Of a stretch of 39,447 bases of DNA, positions 1 to 12,389 are shown one piece after another. The translations under genes were made by a program, and so were the position numbers. The notes beneath the pieces are model-generated. The model worked only from the letters and a program-made list of their open reading frames with translations. It was not told the origin of the DNA and did not search any database. This DNA comes from Nymphaea colorata (lineage: Eukaryota; Streptophyta; Magnoliopsida; Nymphaeales; Nymphaeaceae). Where the stretch lies: the NCBI RefSeq assembly GCF_008831285.2, contig NW_022204984.1, positions 1-39,447 of the forward strand, read 5' to 3'. The first letter of the stretch is position 1. Each line of letters starts with the position of its first letter.

Positions 1-1640
1 GGTGGTGGGACTCAAAAGAGTAGTTCGAGTTGTGTGCACTGGCCAGTGCATGCAACAATCATATGCGAAAAGAAAAACAAAAAGGGGCATCTTTGAAATT
101 ACAGAAAACGAACTGTCTTTTTCAGCTTTTTCACTTTTTTCAAATTTTTTTATCTGTAAAACAAATTTCTTTTTTCTATTTAAACAGGAACATATTCATT
201 AACCATGCTGACACACAAATTTTGGTGCAATGTGTTATTACTTACAAGTATGAACTTGTGTTCATTAACCAACTTCATGAACGCCTTTTGTAGGTTCTAT
301 GTCAAAGTTTCTCCGGTATCTCAGCCTGACCCAAATTTCCTAACTAAAATACGAAAAATAACGCCCACTCAGGAACCACTGTCCTATAAAACACTATTCT
401 AATAGAGCTCGCTTGTGACTTACCCCAGCGCATACTACAACGCCTTTAATTCTTCTAGGGCTGTGCATCAGGTTGGGTGGGATTGGTCTGATGCTCAATA
501 AAATCGGGCTCTATGCATTCATGAAGGTCTTCTTATCAGTTATTGGGCAGAGTCAGACCATCATGCTTCTGTCCGTCATGTAGCCGGTTCGATGTCAACT
601 TTTATTTAAAACTAAAAAGTTTCCTTTTCTAATATCTTCAAAACCTTCGGCGACACATCACTATTTTTTAAGAGATGTTTGGGGATGCACCAAAGAGCTT
701 TTAAAAAGAATCAACGTAATAAGGAAGCCAAATGTTGGCGTTATGGTGAAAAAGATTTTAGAGAGAGAGAAAGAACAAAAAAAAATAAAAGTGGAGAGGT
801 GGGGTTTAAATGTGTATATTGAACAGAATTAGGCTCCTATACCCGACTCAGAGTCAGGCCAACCTAGCCTAGCCTAGCTCAGCTCAGCAAGTTTTTTTAT
901 CGGGTTGGGGAATCTTTCACCCCAGCACATACCATCGTGAGGCATGCAGTCTCATTTTTTCTTTCTCTTCCCTTCATCATCTCCCCATGGCCATGTAAGT
1001 GAGCTCTTTAAATTTCTTATTTAGAGTTAACAGCCATGAGCAACGTGAACCAAGTCTTGTTTATTTGTTCAACTCAAATAGGCATGATATGTTTTTTTTT
1101 AAAAAAAAATTATTTTTATTTTTCACCTTCCATTGAACTATGCCTTCGTTATGTCTCTACACATAGAAAATGTGCATGTTTCGCCAGTTGATTTTTCTAT
1201 TGATAGATGGATGAACGATGAGGATGAGAGCCTTTGGTTGGATTCTTTTTCTTTTCTATTGATTTTTGAGGTTGGGGATAGTCCAAATCAGGGAAGAAAC
1301 AATTAGTTTACATCCTTCAAATCCTCATTCCCTTGAGAAAATACCTATTGATCATCCTATTTGTAGTCTTAAAGCAATGATCCACCTTTAAAAGAGTGTC
1401 ATCCTAACGGGATTGAAGCACAAGTTCCTCCCCTGCTTACATAAAAATATTGAAGTTGAAAATTTTCAAAATTATCTCATCAATTTAAATTTCTATGTAT
1501 GAAAAAAAGGGCTTAAAATATCTCGTTGTTAAATCATTTTTTCTTCACTCTTCCTCATTTTTCATTTTTTTCTCTTGGAATCTTTATATCTTTCTAATTA
1601 TTCCCTTAAAATCTATCTTCACAAATTTCCTTTCTCTATT
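1..1640. other. Intergenic, no gene recognised
   Basis: AT-rich sequence with short open frames only, none resembling a known protein. Around 455-530 and 835-935 there are GC-richer patches that look like pieces of a degenerate dispersed repeat (a 'ccccagc-catac' phrase occurs near 423 and again near 920), but no clear terminal repeats or target duplication could be defined. From about 1540 the plus strand becomes strongly pyrimidine-rich. Confidence 0.5.
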
Positions 1641-1802
1641 TCTTTTCTCTCCCTTAAAAATCTTTACATCTCTCTCTCTCTCTAATTTTTCTTAAAATCT
1701 TTTGCTATTCTACTAGTTTTTTCTCTCTTTATTTATTTCCTTTCTTTTCAAAATCTTTATCTCTCTATCCCTCTCGCACACATTGTTCTCTTAAAAATAT
1801 TT

Positions 1803-1803
<1 letters not shown>

Positions 1804-1838
<35 letters not shown>
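1804..1838. repeat. (CT)n(CA)n microsatellite
   Basis: About eleven CT units are followed directly by seven CA units. It sits in a long pyrimidine-rich stretch (about 1540-2040) that has several shorter CT runs and the recurring phrase 'ttaaaatct'. Confidence 0.9.
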
Positions 1839-1839
<1 letters not shown>

Positions 1840-2099
1840 TTTCTGTTAAAATCTCTTGCTCTTCTACTAGTTTTTCAATTAAAATCTCTTTCTCTTCTAC
1901 CAGTTTTTCGCTTTATTTCTTCCCACTCACTTACAAAATTTTTATTTCTCTCTCTCTTAAAATCTCTTGCTCTTTAGTAGTTTTTCTCTATCTATATTTT
2001 TCTCTCTCTTAGAAATCTTTATCTCACTCTCTCTAAGTGTCTTGATAAAAGTTTATGAAATACTTTCCTTTAAAAAGAATTTCCTTCCTTCACTTATAA

Positions 2100-3150
2100 A
2101 GTTTTAACTTCTTTACCAAATACCACACCAGTTGAAGATAATGTTTAGGTGAATATGAAATGCATGAAGAATGAACATGGCCTTAAGATTAGTTACCCAT
2201 GGTAAAGGTGTCAGGAATGGCCAAGCGTCAAATGATGGTCTAGTTCTTTTTCATTTTTCTACTTACGTTTTTTAATACACTCCAAAAACAAAACCCAAAC
2301 AAAATTTGGGATGCAAACAACCTTATTTGCACAGAAGGCAATATCAAGCCACAATAATTTTGGGACACATATTGCAATGCTGCCACAATACTTCAATATA
2401 AAGTAGTATCCTTCAACTTCGAACTGTGACTAGCAAATAATTTATGAACATGGCCATCGGCAAGTTCATGGGTTTGGTTTCATGCATTTTTGTATGCTTG
2501 AAAAGATTAAAGATACTACATTCTATGAGACAACACCAAGCATCCTTTTAACAATGGTGGATTCACTTCCTAGGAAGTAGAAGAAGATTTTCCAAATTCC
2601 ACTTTTGCTGTAGGGGGAGAGGTGTTCTATTTAACTAACAGTGTCATTTTGATCTTTTTGACCATTTTTAGTACATAACACATGGTCCTTTGTTAGAGGG
2701 CCATCACATATAGCATGCTCCAATAACACATGATGCTCACAGCATATAATTCTCATCCTCCTCATTCAAGGGCTCTTCTTTTGATAAAATTGAATTCAGT
2801 CCAAAACTTACTGGAATTGTGCATTTTTGTTCATCCTTCTTGTTGTGCATTTTTTTGATAGGTTTCACTGGACACAATAGCATTGATTGTTCATTCACTA
2901 TTGAGGTGTCCTTACTTAAAATAAGGCACAAGCTGCAATAATGGACAAAGTTCAAAGCCTCTTTCACGTAACTTGCACTGGAAATGTGTGAGTTGTTCCA
3001 CACGATTAGTCACCCAAATGCCTTAGGAGGGGAACACACAAGCATATTAAGCATGTCTTTATTAAATCCTATATGCATCTGTAATTGAGAAATGCAAGTG
3101 AGAGCTCTCAATGAAAGCAATCAAACTACATTTGTATCTATGGATATATT
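2100..3150. other. 3' flank of receptor kinase copy A, no gene recognised
   Basis: This stretch lies downstream of the copy A stop codon (minus strand) and is collinear with about 14310-15320 in copy B, so it belongs to the duplicated unit. The short minus-strand open frame at 2737-3003 has a counterpart at 14970-15230, but their protein sequences are not conserved in frame. I read this as shared 3' flanking or untranslated sequence rather than coding sequence. Confidence 0.5.
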
Positions 3151-3746
3151 TGAATTATCCTTCTATCATTCTTGTCTTCCCTCGTATCCTTCGCAGCCCT
3201 ACAACCACTTCCTTCATGTCCATTCTCTCATTTGGAGACACACTTGAACATGACAAGCCTATCTCCAAGATCATCACCAGCTGCTTGTTCATAGCAGCTG
3301 AGTTGGAGTAGTATTACTTTCGTTCAAATGATTGCTGTCAATGACTTCTGAAAGTGCAACAGGAAATGCTTCAGCCACCAATTGCCTCAGACTAAAATCC
3401 CCATCAAACTGTTCATCAGTAGGCTTTCTTCTTGTAAACACCTCAAGGAGGAGAATTCCGTAGCTGTAGACATCGGCTTTGGTTGACACCTTTCCAGCCA
3501 ACCCAAATTCTAATTCAACCATTCAACAATATTAAACATGATTAGCAAGCGCAAAATAATTGGATAATGCTAGAGGGTGACACAATAGAATTGGTTGCTC
3601 CTTAATGGACTCAAGATCAATTGAACCACCAATCCTGCCTTTCCTCATTTTGTATTATGATACACATCTAAAAAAGAATACAATATTATTATATAGAACA
3701 TAAATGCAATATATATGATGTTCCCTTAAAGAAATAAAACATGTAT

Positions 3747-3748
<2 letters not shown>

Positions 3749-3808
<60 letters not shown>
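3749..3808. repeat. (AT)30 microsatellite
   Basis: Sixty bases of uninterrupted AT lie in the copy A intron. The equivalent point of copy B (near 15938) has a short T-run instead, so this is a private expansion. Confidence 0.95.
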
Positions 3809-3811
<3 letters not shown>

Positions 3812-4198
3812 AGGTTAGCTGAGATTCATTAATTCTATGGTGTTGCTTTTAGTTCTCCCGTGACAGATCTGCAGGTTCTCATAAATGGTGTGAATTATTT
3901 AACAGTGTCAATTGTCAGCCAAACTTAAGCCATTTGGTAGACAGGTATGTGTGATTAGGGATTTTTAATACAAGAAAGGAACAAAAATTACAATTTATCT
4001 AAAAGGAAAAAGATCAATTGAACACTATTGCTTGTTGAAAACATGTCACCAACACATATTTGTGTACTCGTTTCAAAAGAATGCAAAAACTGGTACGCAA
4101 CACCACAAGCCATATGAACAACAAATAGGTCATCCATGTAAAATAGTTAATCAATGACTTACTTTATTGAGCTAGGAACCGCTTTTGCATGTCTTTAT

Positions 4199-4249
4199 GA
4201 GAGGGAGAGAGATAGGGAGAGGGAGAGAGATAGGGAGAGAGAGAGAGAA
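4199..4249. repeat. GA-rich tandem tract
   Basis: A purine tract in the copy A intron in which 'gagagggagagagatag' is repeated imperfectly, ending in a pure GA run. Copy B has a related but shorter GA run near 16542-16559. Confidence 0.75.
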
Positions 4250-6744
4250 ATTGATAAAAACCAGACACTTTAACATTTTCCTTAAAAAATATATTAAAGA
4301 AAATATTTACATCCTAATATATTCATAAAAACTATTTTGATATGAAAACATGCTTTGAATCAGCTTTTAAGAAAAAAGTTGATTTGTCTATTATCAAAAT
4401 GTTGATGCTATAATAGCCAATCATTTTTGCTAATTATGAAAACACTATTAAAGCCCAAAAAATGATCAACTTAATATATATTTTGTGTCAATCTATTCTT
4501 AAATTTAAGATTATATTGGTAAGGTTAGATTAAAAAAAACACTTTAAATAACATAATTAAAGGGTCTGGATTTTGTCCCTGACCTGTTGGTCTGGTTTCT
4601 ACTGATATATATATATATATATATCTATATATAGGGAGAGAGAAAAGAAAAAAAAGACAAAACAGCCCACTAGAACTGTCAAAACCACTCTCTCTCTCTA
4701 TCTCTCTTTATTTCACCTCACCTCTCTTGGACCCCTTCCATACACTCCCCCTCCCTTTCTCAATCTCTCCATCAGAGCATTATTGAAGAGAGAGAGTGCA
4801 CACACGCATATGAGAGAGACAATTTATGAGTCTTCCTGTGTTGACTCAAAGAAATGGTCAATATACTTGCACATCGAGAGAGACAATTTATGAAAAGAAA
4901 ACAAATTAAGAGATAGTACCTGGCGCAATGTAACCCATGGTTCCAAGGGTGGTGGTAAGAGTCGATGACTTGTCACCAACTATAAACTTTGCAATGCCAG
5001 AATCACCAATGTACGCAGACATGCTTTCATCTAGAAGTACATTACATGACTTCAGATCACAATGAAATATCATCTCCGAGTAACCATGGTGAAGATACTC
5101 TAAAGCCCAAGCAACATCAATCATGATATCCAATCTTTGGAAGAGATTCAAATGATGGGCACCTGAATGTAGATAGATAGACTTCTAGGCTGCCAAGGGG
5201 CATGTATTGGAGAACTAAAGCCTTGAAATCTTCATTAGAGCAACACGTAATGACTTTAACAAGGTTTTGGTGCCTGATTTGGCGCAAGATAGTGCATTCA
5301 ATGTCAAAACTTTTAGATGCTCTCTCAAATGACAAATTAAGGACCTTAACAGCCAATGTCATTCCATCTGCTAGAATTTCTTTGTACACTGAGCCAAAGC
5401 TTCCACTTCCAAGAAAGTTTGCATCACTGAAATTGCTCGTTGCATGCAATAGCTCTCTGCAAAAAATCACTAGGAGTGTAATTCATCGTAATCTTTCAAC
5501 GTCGTCAGGACGCTTGGACCACCCCCTCTTTCTATACCATGAGATACCAATGAGTGTGCAAACAATGACCAAAAGTGCTAAGCACCAATTGCGCAAGCAG
5601 CAATGACTCTAGCCACATTGCTCTTACTTTGCCTCTCTGTTTTGTCTAAGCACAAAGGGACATGGAATTTGGGTGCTCCACATAGTGCATAGTTCCCTAG
5701 GAATGACTCGGCAGAAAGCTTCGCAACCTTTTCACCACTTGGAATCTCTCCTTCTAATCGATTGAAGGACAAGTCTAACACCTGGATGTATTGAAGTTTC
5801 TCCAATGATTTTGGTATCTCACTGGAAAGTTTGTTATGGGAAAGGACAATAGATTTAATGGTTACCATATGATCAAGTTGTTGAGGAATGTTACCATCAA
5901 ATGTGTTCTGACTGAGGTTCGAATACTCTAGCATTTGGAGCTTTGATAATAGTGAAGGCAGCTTTCCACTCAGCTTATTTACAGAGATATCCATGTTGAT
6001 CATCATGGCAAAATTCCCATGACCCAGAGGTAGGTGACCTTTGAAAGAGTTGCCTTGCAAGTATAGCACCAACAAATCCTTCAACTCACAAAGACCAGGC
6101 TGTAATGTCGATGACAAATTGTTTGAGTTTAGATCCTGTGCTTGAAAACTAGTAAGATTGTTTATAGAGTTTGAAATTCACCCAATTAGCATGTTGTGTC
6201 CAATATAAAAAGAAAACATGCGGACCAACTGGTAGATTGTTAGTGGGATTCAGCCTTCTAATGCATTGTTACCAAGATAAAGCACCTGTAAGCTATGCAA
6301 TTGTCCTACATTTGGTGGAATGAGCCCTTTTATTTTGTTGGAACTCAAATCTAAGGAAATTGACTTGGTCAAGTTGGCTAAGGCCAATGGGATAGTACCT
6401 TCAATCAGATTAGAGGAAAGGAGAAGTCTCCACAAGGTGGTTGTCAGGTTTCCAACAGAGGCCAGAAGGATGCCGTTCAAAAGGTTGCGTAGTAGATCAG
6501 CGTCCTCTAGCAGTCGACAGTTGGTGAAGGATGTCAGACTGGAGAGCTCATGGTTGCTGGGGGCATTGGTCAACATATTGTCGTGGAGGTACAGGTGCCT
6601 GAGTTGTGTCAAACTACCTAATTCTAATGGTATCGGACCACTGAATTTATTGTGTCCTGCACTTATAGTTTGGAGACTAGTAGCATTGGAAAAAGAAGGT
6701 GGGAAAGGGCCATCAAAATTGTTGTCACTCATTGCGAGCAATTT

Positions 6745-7460
6745 GAGATTGGGCAGGAAGCGGCCAACATCTTTAGGGGAGATACCCTGTTAGTTGATTG
6801 GTCATGAAACTCAAAGTCTGAAGAGCGGATAGGTTAAACAAGCTGTCTGGCAGTGTACCAGTGAGATTATTCTTTTCAACACTAAAGAATTGCAAGCGGG
6901 TTATGCTTCCCAACTCGGAAGGAATGTTCCCATGAATATGATTTTGACCAATATTAAGGTGCTCCAGCTTTGAGAGGTTGACAAAAGTGACTGGAATGGT
7001 TCCCGTGAGCTTGTTATCATAAAGATTTAGGACCTTGAGTTCCTGCAGACAGCCTAAGAACTCTGGAATGCTTCCATAGAGTTTGTTTTCTGCTGCAAAA
7101 AGCACCTGGAGATTGGGCAGGAAGCAGCCAACATCTTTAGGGAGATGTTACTTGATTGGTCATGAAACTCAATTTCTGAAGAGTGGATAGGTTAAACAAG
7201 CTCTCAGGCAGTGTACCAGTGAGTTTGTTCTTTTCCACACTAAAGACTTGCAAGCGGGTAATGCTTCCCAACTCCCAAAGAATGTTCCCGTGCATTTGAT
7301 TTTGACCAATATTAAAGTGCTTTAGCTTGGAGAGGTTGGCAAAAGTGACTGGAATGGTGCCCGTGTGCTTGTCATCATAAAGATTTAGGAACTTGAGTTT
7401 TGGCAGACTGCTAAGAACTCCGGAATGCTTCCATAGAATTCGTTTTCTGCTGCAAAAAGC
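6745..7460. repeat. Tandem duplication of an LRR block (about 360 bp, two copies)
   Basis: The phrase 'gagattgggcaggaagc' starts at 6745 and again at 7109, and 'ctgctgcaaaaagcac' at 7090 and 7447, giving a period of 357-364 bp. Each unit encodes about five LRRs (shared peptides include KLTGTIPVTF and LGSITRLQ). It is only in copy A. The period is not a clean multiple of 72 bp and the frame changes between units, so the duplication helps break the gene instead of extending the receptor in frame. Confidence 0.85.
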
Positions 7461-8039
7461 ACTTGGTGATGATGACAATGGCTCAGTGTTTGTGGAATTG
7501 ACCCTTTAAAATGGTTTCTCCATATGGAAAGTTTTTCCAACCAATGGAGGCGGCTAAAATCAATGGGAAGATGACCGTGGAAGTTATCTTTTGAGTGATG
7601 AAGAACCTGTAAGAATGAGAGATTGCTAATGTATGGGGAGATAGTACCTTCAAGTGCCTTTTCAGAGAGGTTCCGAGCAACTACCCTTTGTGAACCATGA
7701 CTGCATGAAACTCCATTCCAATCGCAGAAAGTGATGTTGGAATTCCAATTTGATAACACCTTATAAGGGTCTTTAGTGACAAGGGATTTGAATGACAGCA
7801 ATGCGAGTTGATCAGTCACGTTGCTCAGAGAAGCATGGGCTGAGGGCACCTCCCTTTGGCCAAGAACCACAACCAAGTTGAAGGAGGAGAAACACAATAG
7901 AAACACGAGCAGTTGAGGTGACCGACCGGTGGTAGCCATGTCTGTCCAACTTGTTATGCAGTACATGCATGTGCAGGAATTCAAGGTCATTAATTTATGT
8001 ATAGATTCCCTTCTAGAAAATTTGTTATATTTTTTCAAG

Positions 8040-9870
8040 TGGTAGAAGGCTCGGGTTTTACTGCTTTGGAATGCATTGCTTCATATTTCCAAATCTAGGG
8101 GCACAGCTGATGATTACATAAATGAGACTCTTTATTGTTTCCCTTTACCACTTTGAGTTCTATTCAATTCCAAATCAAAGTTGTCAATTGAACTTCTTTT
8201 TTCCCTAGATATGCTGTCTGCCTTTTAAATGGCAAGGTTTTTCTATCTTATAATATGGTTAGCATGGAGAAAACAGGAAAAATGTGGTAAATTTTAAAAA
8301 AATTGACTAAAATTTAAAAGTTAAGGGAAAATAAGATGAAGGGTTGGAAAATTAAAAAAATAAGTAGATGAGAAACAAATAAAAATTAGAAGTTGGAAAC
8401 GTGCAGTTTAGCAATAAAAAAGTATGAAAAAATGTCTCAAATGAAAAAAAGGGGAAAAAAACAAAAAAGAAAAAGAAAAAACAGATCTTTGGTGTGGCAT
8501 TTTTTTTCCAAAAAATTGCTCGAATTGGCTGGTTCGTTCAAATCTATGCTAAATCAATTTGATCTAGTCCAACCTTTTTAAAAAAAAATTATTGTTTTTT
8601 ATTATCTTATATAGATTGTTTATTTATTTCTCAAAAGAATATAATTTTCATATTTTGTGCTGATTAACAACCAAATCGTTTAAATCAGTGGATCGACCAG
8701 CGCGTGGAAGTTAGTAACTTTATCCACTCGTTTCAAAAGCTGAATTTCCAAAGGTCGCATAAAATATGAAAAATTATATTCTTTTTGAATAGTAATTAAA
8801 CAGTATAAAATCTAATTAAAACATTTTTTTTTAAAACAGGTGGACTTGATCAAAATGACGTATCAAAGACTTGAAGCGACCGGCCGATTCAAGCCAATAA
8901 TATTTCTAGCTAATCCCATCCAGTCGTGCTAGAGAAGATTTGAAGCAACTATGCCATTCGTGCTATCATGGTTCCCCATATTGCACTAATCAAGCATCGT
9001 AGTTGTTGCAAACATTTTCATGACTAACGAAAACCTCCGCTTACATATAGGTTGTGAGATATGACAACCAAAATTTGGTAGTAAATATAGTCATAAAAAT
9101 CACATCTTTTTTTTTTTTGAAAAAACAGTGATAAAACACGAAAATAAGCCCACTGAATAAAACGGCAAAAAGATACACAAAAAAATGTGGTTTTCATGTC
9201 TTTTTCATATTTTTTTCAATTTTTTAGAAAGTTACCATATTTTTTTTTGCATTTTTTGCTTTCATTTTTCATGCTCACTGTATTATACGATAGATAAACC
9301 TCCCTGTTTAAAAAGCAAAAAAGAATATTCGTGATTATGGTATAAACCTATTTATGGATACATTAAAAAAAAAGTTGACAGTTGACAACTTTGGTTTGAA
9401 ATTGAATAGAGTTGAAAAAGGGGTAAAGGGAAATAAGATACCGGCAAGACCAAGAAAAATACTCATGCATGTAATCAGCCATATGTTACCGGACCCACCC
9501 ACGTTTGATTTCATTGAAAAAATTAGACAAATATTGTCCTCGCGTTTGGAAAGAAAGAGCATCTTCCTTGATTTTTCTTCATGCGCAATGAAATTTCAGA
9601 TCCATTACGGGACCAACCCACGCTTGATTTCTTTGAAAAAGAAGCTCAAGTCTTTTTCTTTTGTATTTTTCTGCACAGACTAGGACCCTACAGTTTGCAG
9701 CATTGACACGGACTTACGAAGAAAAAGCCTGAGCGCTCTTGAACCTCTAGCCGAATATCTAATCAGGGTTCAATGAAATGTTTGGAGGTAGGTGAGTTGT
9801 AAAATATATCAACTACGTGCGATGGCCTTAATTATCGGTCAAATTTCATAAAATATTTGTCAAATTCAAG
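8040..9870. other. Intergenic, no gene recognised
   Basis: This is the AT-rich upstream flank of receptor copy A. It contains poly-A/T stretches and one 109-codon open frame (9354-9683) with no family resemblance. Within that frame a phrase like 'gaccnacccacg-ttgattt' occurs near 9493 and again near 9612, suggesting an old 120-bp tandem duplication. Confidence 0.5.
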
Positions 9871-10005
9871 GACATGTTAGGTGGCCAGAGGCAAGAAAAA
9901 AACACATGCATGAAATGTGATGCAAACACTTTCCAAAGCATTAAACCTTCAACTCGTGTTCGTGCACGTACTAGACAGGCATGGCTATCACCAGTTGCTT
10001 TATCT

Positions 10006-10009
<4 letters not shown>

Positions 10010-10077
<68 letters not shown>
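10010..10077. repeat. Compound (CT)n(TA)n microsatellite
   Basis: About 19 CT units (10010-10047) pass directly into about 15 TA units (10048-10077). Confidence 0.95.
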
Positions 10078-10080
<3 letters not shown>

Positions 10081-10099
10081 CAAGCTGCTTATAACCATG

Positions 10100-12100
10100 A
10101 CTACCGTTACGTATCTCCAAAATTCAAAAACTAAGATAAAAACAGAATTTCTTTAGCATTTGCATGGATCAAGCATCTATTATGTGAAAATTTAACAGTT
10201 CAACCAAGTTGTTGGTTCTGCATAGTACCTCGTTTAGAAATGGTTTTCCAGTTATGCTGGAACTTTTGAACTCATGAAAGGACTTCCGGGTTAAATTGAG
10301 GCAAATAATGCATCCCGTTTCTGCATGATCAGGACCAAGACACAAACATTCAGCAGTCGACGGCAGAATCACCACCAAATTTCTCAAAACCGAAAGCAAA
10401 GAAATGCTCTCTGTCATTTGATTGTGTTACATGAACATGAACAGCTTGGTGGAGAAAGATCAGCAGAGTTGCAATTAATGCTGATATTCACAGTGATGTT
10501 TGCCAAGAATTGACCCAACCCTTCAAAAGCACATGAAAGGAAACAAACCAAAACACACAGATACATGTTATCAGTTAAACTTCACAAAAAGAGATTAATT
10601 TCTACGTAAGGCTGAAGGAGCCAAAAAGTATATTATTTGACAATCATTTCTTTGGCGACTTATAGCATAACCAGTACCCAAATATTTAATTCACATGAAA
10701 AATAAGATTAACGTTACTTGCACAAGCATATCAGTGCACTGTATATGATAGAATGTGTGTGTCAAGAGGTGGAGCCATAAATTTTTTCATTGCAAGGACC
10801 AAACTATAGTTTCAAAAACAGAAACCGGAATAAAGATTTTTTTATTTTTTTATATACGTTAAACAAAGATTTATGAAATTTACATGTCAATGTTTCAATT
10901 TTTTAAATTTGAGGATGGGGGGCCGAGGCCCCTGCCTCCGTCCCTGGTGTGTGTTGTAACTGTGGGTCTGTCTAAAGTACTATTAGCAATTTTGGCTTGA
11001 CATATAACATCTTGTTAGATACTGTGGTATTTTAATGGTCATTGGTGTCATATCTCAAAGCATTAACATAGCTGAATGAATTACCCAATAATATAGAGGC
11101 AAAAGCCAAAAAACCAACAATCGAAAATCATAGCAACAAAAGAACATGAACTTAATGAGCCTTCTTTTCGCAATGTCTCGTAATATATTTTATTGATGTT
11201 TTAATCAATTAAATGGATTTCAATTTTATCAAAGTGCTTCCCAAATGTTGTTTGTCACATTGAGGCCTGTACATGAGTATAAATTCAATCACGCAATTAG
11301 TATGCTTCACATATATTTCGGATGCTCATACCTTTCTTCAAGCAAGTAATCGAACCTGAGTTGATCTGACCATCACATACACATTCTAGTATTTGGATGC
11401 CTATGTTACTAGAATGACAAAAATCCAGCATCCATAAGTTAAAGCACACAAATGAGCAATTATTTCACATAAAACTGTAAAAATATCACAATCATATATA
11501 CCTGTGGAAGCTAAGCTAATGCAAGCCAACATCCACCAACATCTAGCTCCATGATCAAAGATGCATGCGTGCAACTCTAGGAACAAAGCCGGAACAGTTT
11601 ATTATTATTCAAGACATATCCTGCTTGAATCTGATCCAATAAAGTTATAAGACTAGATTGTAATCTTATTTGATTAGCTGACCTGGGTCATTGGTCCTTA
11701 GTTAAGAGAAATTAGTGGTTCTGGCCCTCTGGGTTTAGACCCAGGTTCTCAATCTCATGACGGTCAACAACTTAATTAATTAACATTCGGACTGAGTCGC
11801 TTGGCCTTAGCTGACACGATTGTTGACTCGCTTGGAGCCTGTTTCACCGCAGCCTTTTGTTTTTACGGTTCACTGAGTTATTTTTATGGACGTAAACAGG
11901 TCAGATTCGAGTCAGATATTAATTGGAACAAATCTGATCTATTCACATCTTTAATGGAGGAGACCACAAGAGTGTTCATACCTAATCAAGTCCCACTAAC
12001 AACCCTACTGACCCGTTATTGAAGTCTGATCGCCCAGGTCAAGTTGGTCAGGTCATTAGGCACCACACGCATTTTCTTGACCGACTGGTCAGCAGTCAAT
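10100..12100. other. Intergenic with dispersed-repeat debris
   Basis: No gene recognised. The overlapping open frames on both strands at 10169-10513 resemble nothing I know. Around 10765-10945 the plus strand has the look of a common plant non-coding repeat (starts near 'tggagccataaattttt', ends in a GC-rich 'ggccgaggcccctgcc'). Its 'aaatttacatgtnaatgtt' core recurs at about 13875-13895. Around 11880-11960 another degenerate repeat-like stretch is present. Confidence 0.4.
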
Positions 12101-12122
12101 GCACGTATATATATATATATAT

Positions 12123-12164
12123 ATAATCTCAAAAGCGACCATGTCCCTTCCAACCTCCCTTGGC

Positions 12165-12214
<50 letters not shown>

Positions 12215-12256
12215 GCCAAGGGAGGTTGGAAGGGACATGGTCGGTTTTGAGATTAT
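12123..12256. repeat. 134-bp near-perfect palindrome with (TG)8(TA)9(CA)8 core
   Basis: The left arm 12123-12189 is the reverse complement of 12190-12256 with one mismatched pair (12135 against 12244). The unique outer arm of about 40 bp includes 'accatgtcccttccaacc' and its complement 'ggttggaagggacatggt'. The centre is (TG)8 at 12165-12180, (TA)9 at 12181-12198 and (CA)8 at 12199-12214, so the microsatellite is itself part of the palindrome and there is no unpaired loop. It could form a cruciform or, if transcribed, a long hairpin. Confidence 0.95.
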
Positions 12257-12389
12257 TTGAAGGTGACTAATAGCACTTAAGTTTGGGGGTTTTTGCCTGG
12301 TTATATGACATCTGTATTGGACAAGCTCTGAGTTTAAAATGATGGAAAATACATTTTATATATATACGCGTGCACACACACACATCAAG

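Larger units (their letters stand above)
3510..4919 (-). other. Kinase-domain intron of copy A
   Basis: A 1.4-kb intron splits the kinase just after the GTMGYIAPE motif. The donor (GT at 4918-4919 on the minus strand) and the acceptor (AG at 3510-3511) restore the APE-FG reading across the junction. It contains (AT)30 at 3749-3808, a GA-rich tract at 4199-4249 and a short (AT)n near 4604-4625. No other gene was seen inside it. Confidence 0.75.
1643..6855. repeat. Segmental duplication, copy A
   Basis: This block is collinear with 14001-19328. Both begin in the same pyrimidine-rich tract (shared phrase 'cttttgctattctactag'), continue through the same 3' flank, kinase exon 2, intron, kinase/LRR exon 1 and end within the same LRR. 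The two differ by many substitutions and by private indels, including a long (AT)n only in copy A's intron at 3749-3808. Beyond about 6855 copy A carries on to a complete N-terminus whereas copy B runs into unrelated DNA. Confidence 0.88.
3155..7939 (-). pseudogene. LRR receptor-like kinase pseudogene, copy A (LRR-XII type)
   Basis: The family (FLS2, EFR, Xa21) comprises plasma-membrane pattern-recognition receptors. The ATG at 7937-7939 is the best start because a signal peptide follows at once (MATTGRSPQLLVFLLCFSS). Next come an LRR N-cap (TDQLALLSFK, FCDWNGVSC), a long run of NxLxGxIP repeats, a membrane segment and a kinase split by one intron: exon 1 4920-7939, GT donor below 4920, AG acceptor at 3510-3511, exon 2 3155-3509. 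Visible kinase motifs are the glycine loop GSGSFGSVYK, the AVKV lysine and HCDLKSCNVLLD, a non-RD catalytic loop. DFG reads DSG (TTT to TCT). Lesions relative to copy B include a 7-bp deletion near 3300, a 4-bp insertion in a GATA run near 5175, a 1-bp deletion near 5581 that breaks the membrane segment, and frame breaks around 6120-6250 and 6745-6780. An extra LRR block was tandemly duplicated at 6745-7460. It cannot encode a working receptor as it stands. Confidence 0.9.

Noticed and set aside
2737-3003. Minus-strand frame with a counterpart near copy B
   Set aside because: The nucleotide homology belongs to the segmental duplication, and the reading frames diverge between copies, so no protein is conserved.
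9354-9683. 109-codon open frame
   Set aside because: No family resemblance, AT-rich, and overlaps a minus-strand frame of similar length. The supporting evidence is length only.
9874-10156. Overlapping frames encoding Ser-Leu and Tyr-Ile runs
   Set aside because: They are translations of the (CT)n(TA)n microsatellite.
12016-12250. Frames encoding Ile-Tyr and Thr-His runs on both strands
   Set aside because: They are translations of the palindrome and its microsatellite core.
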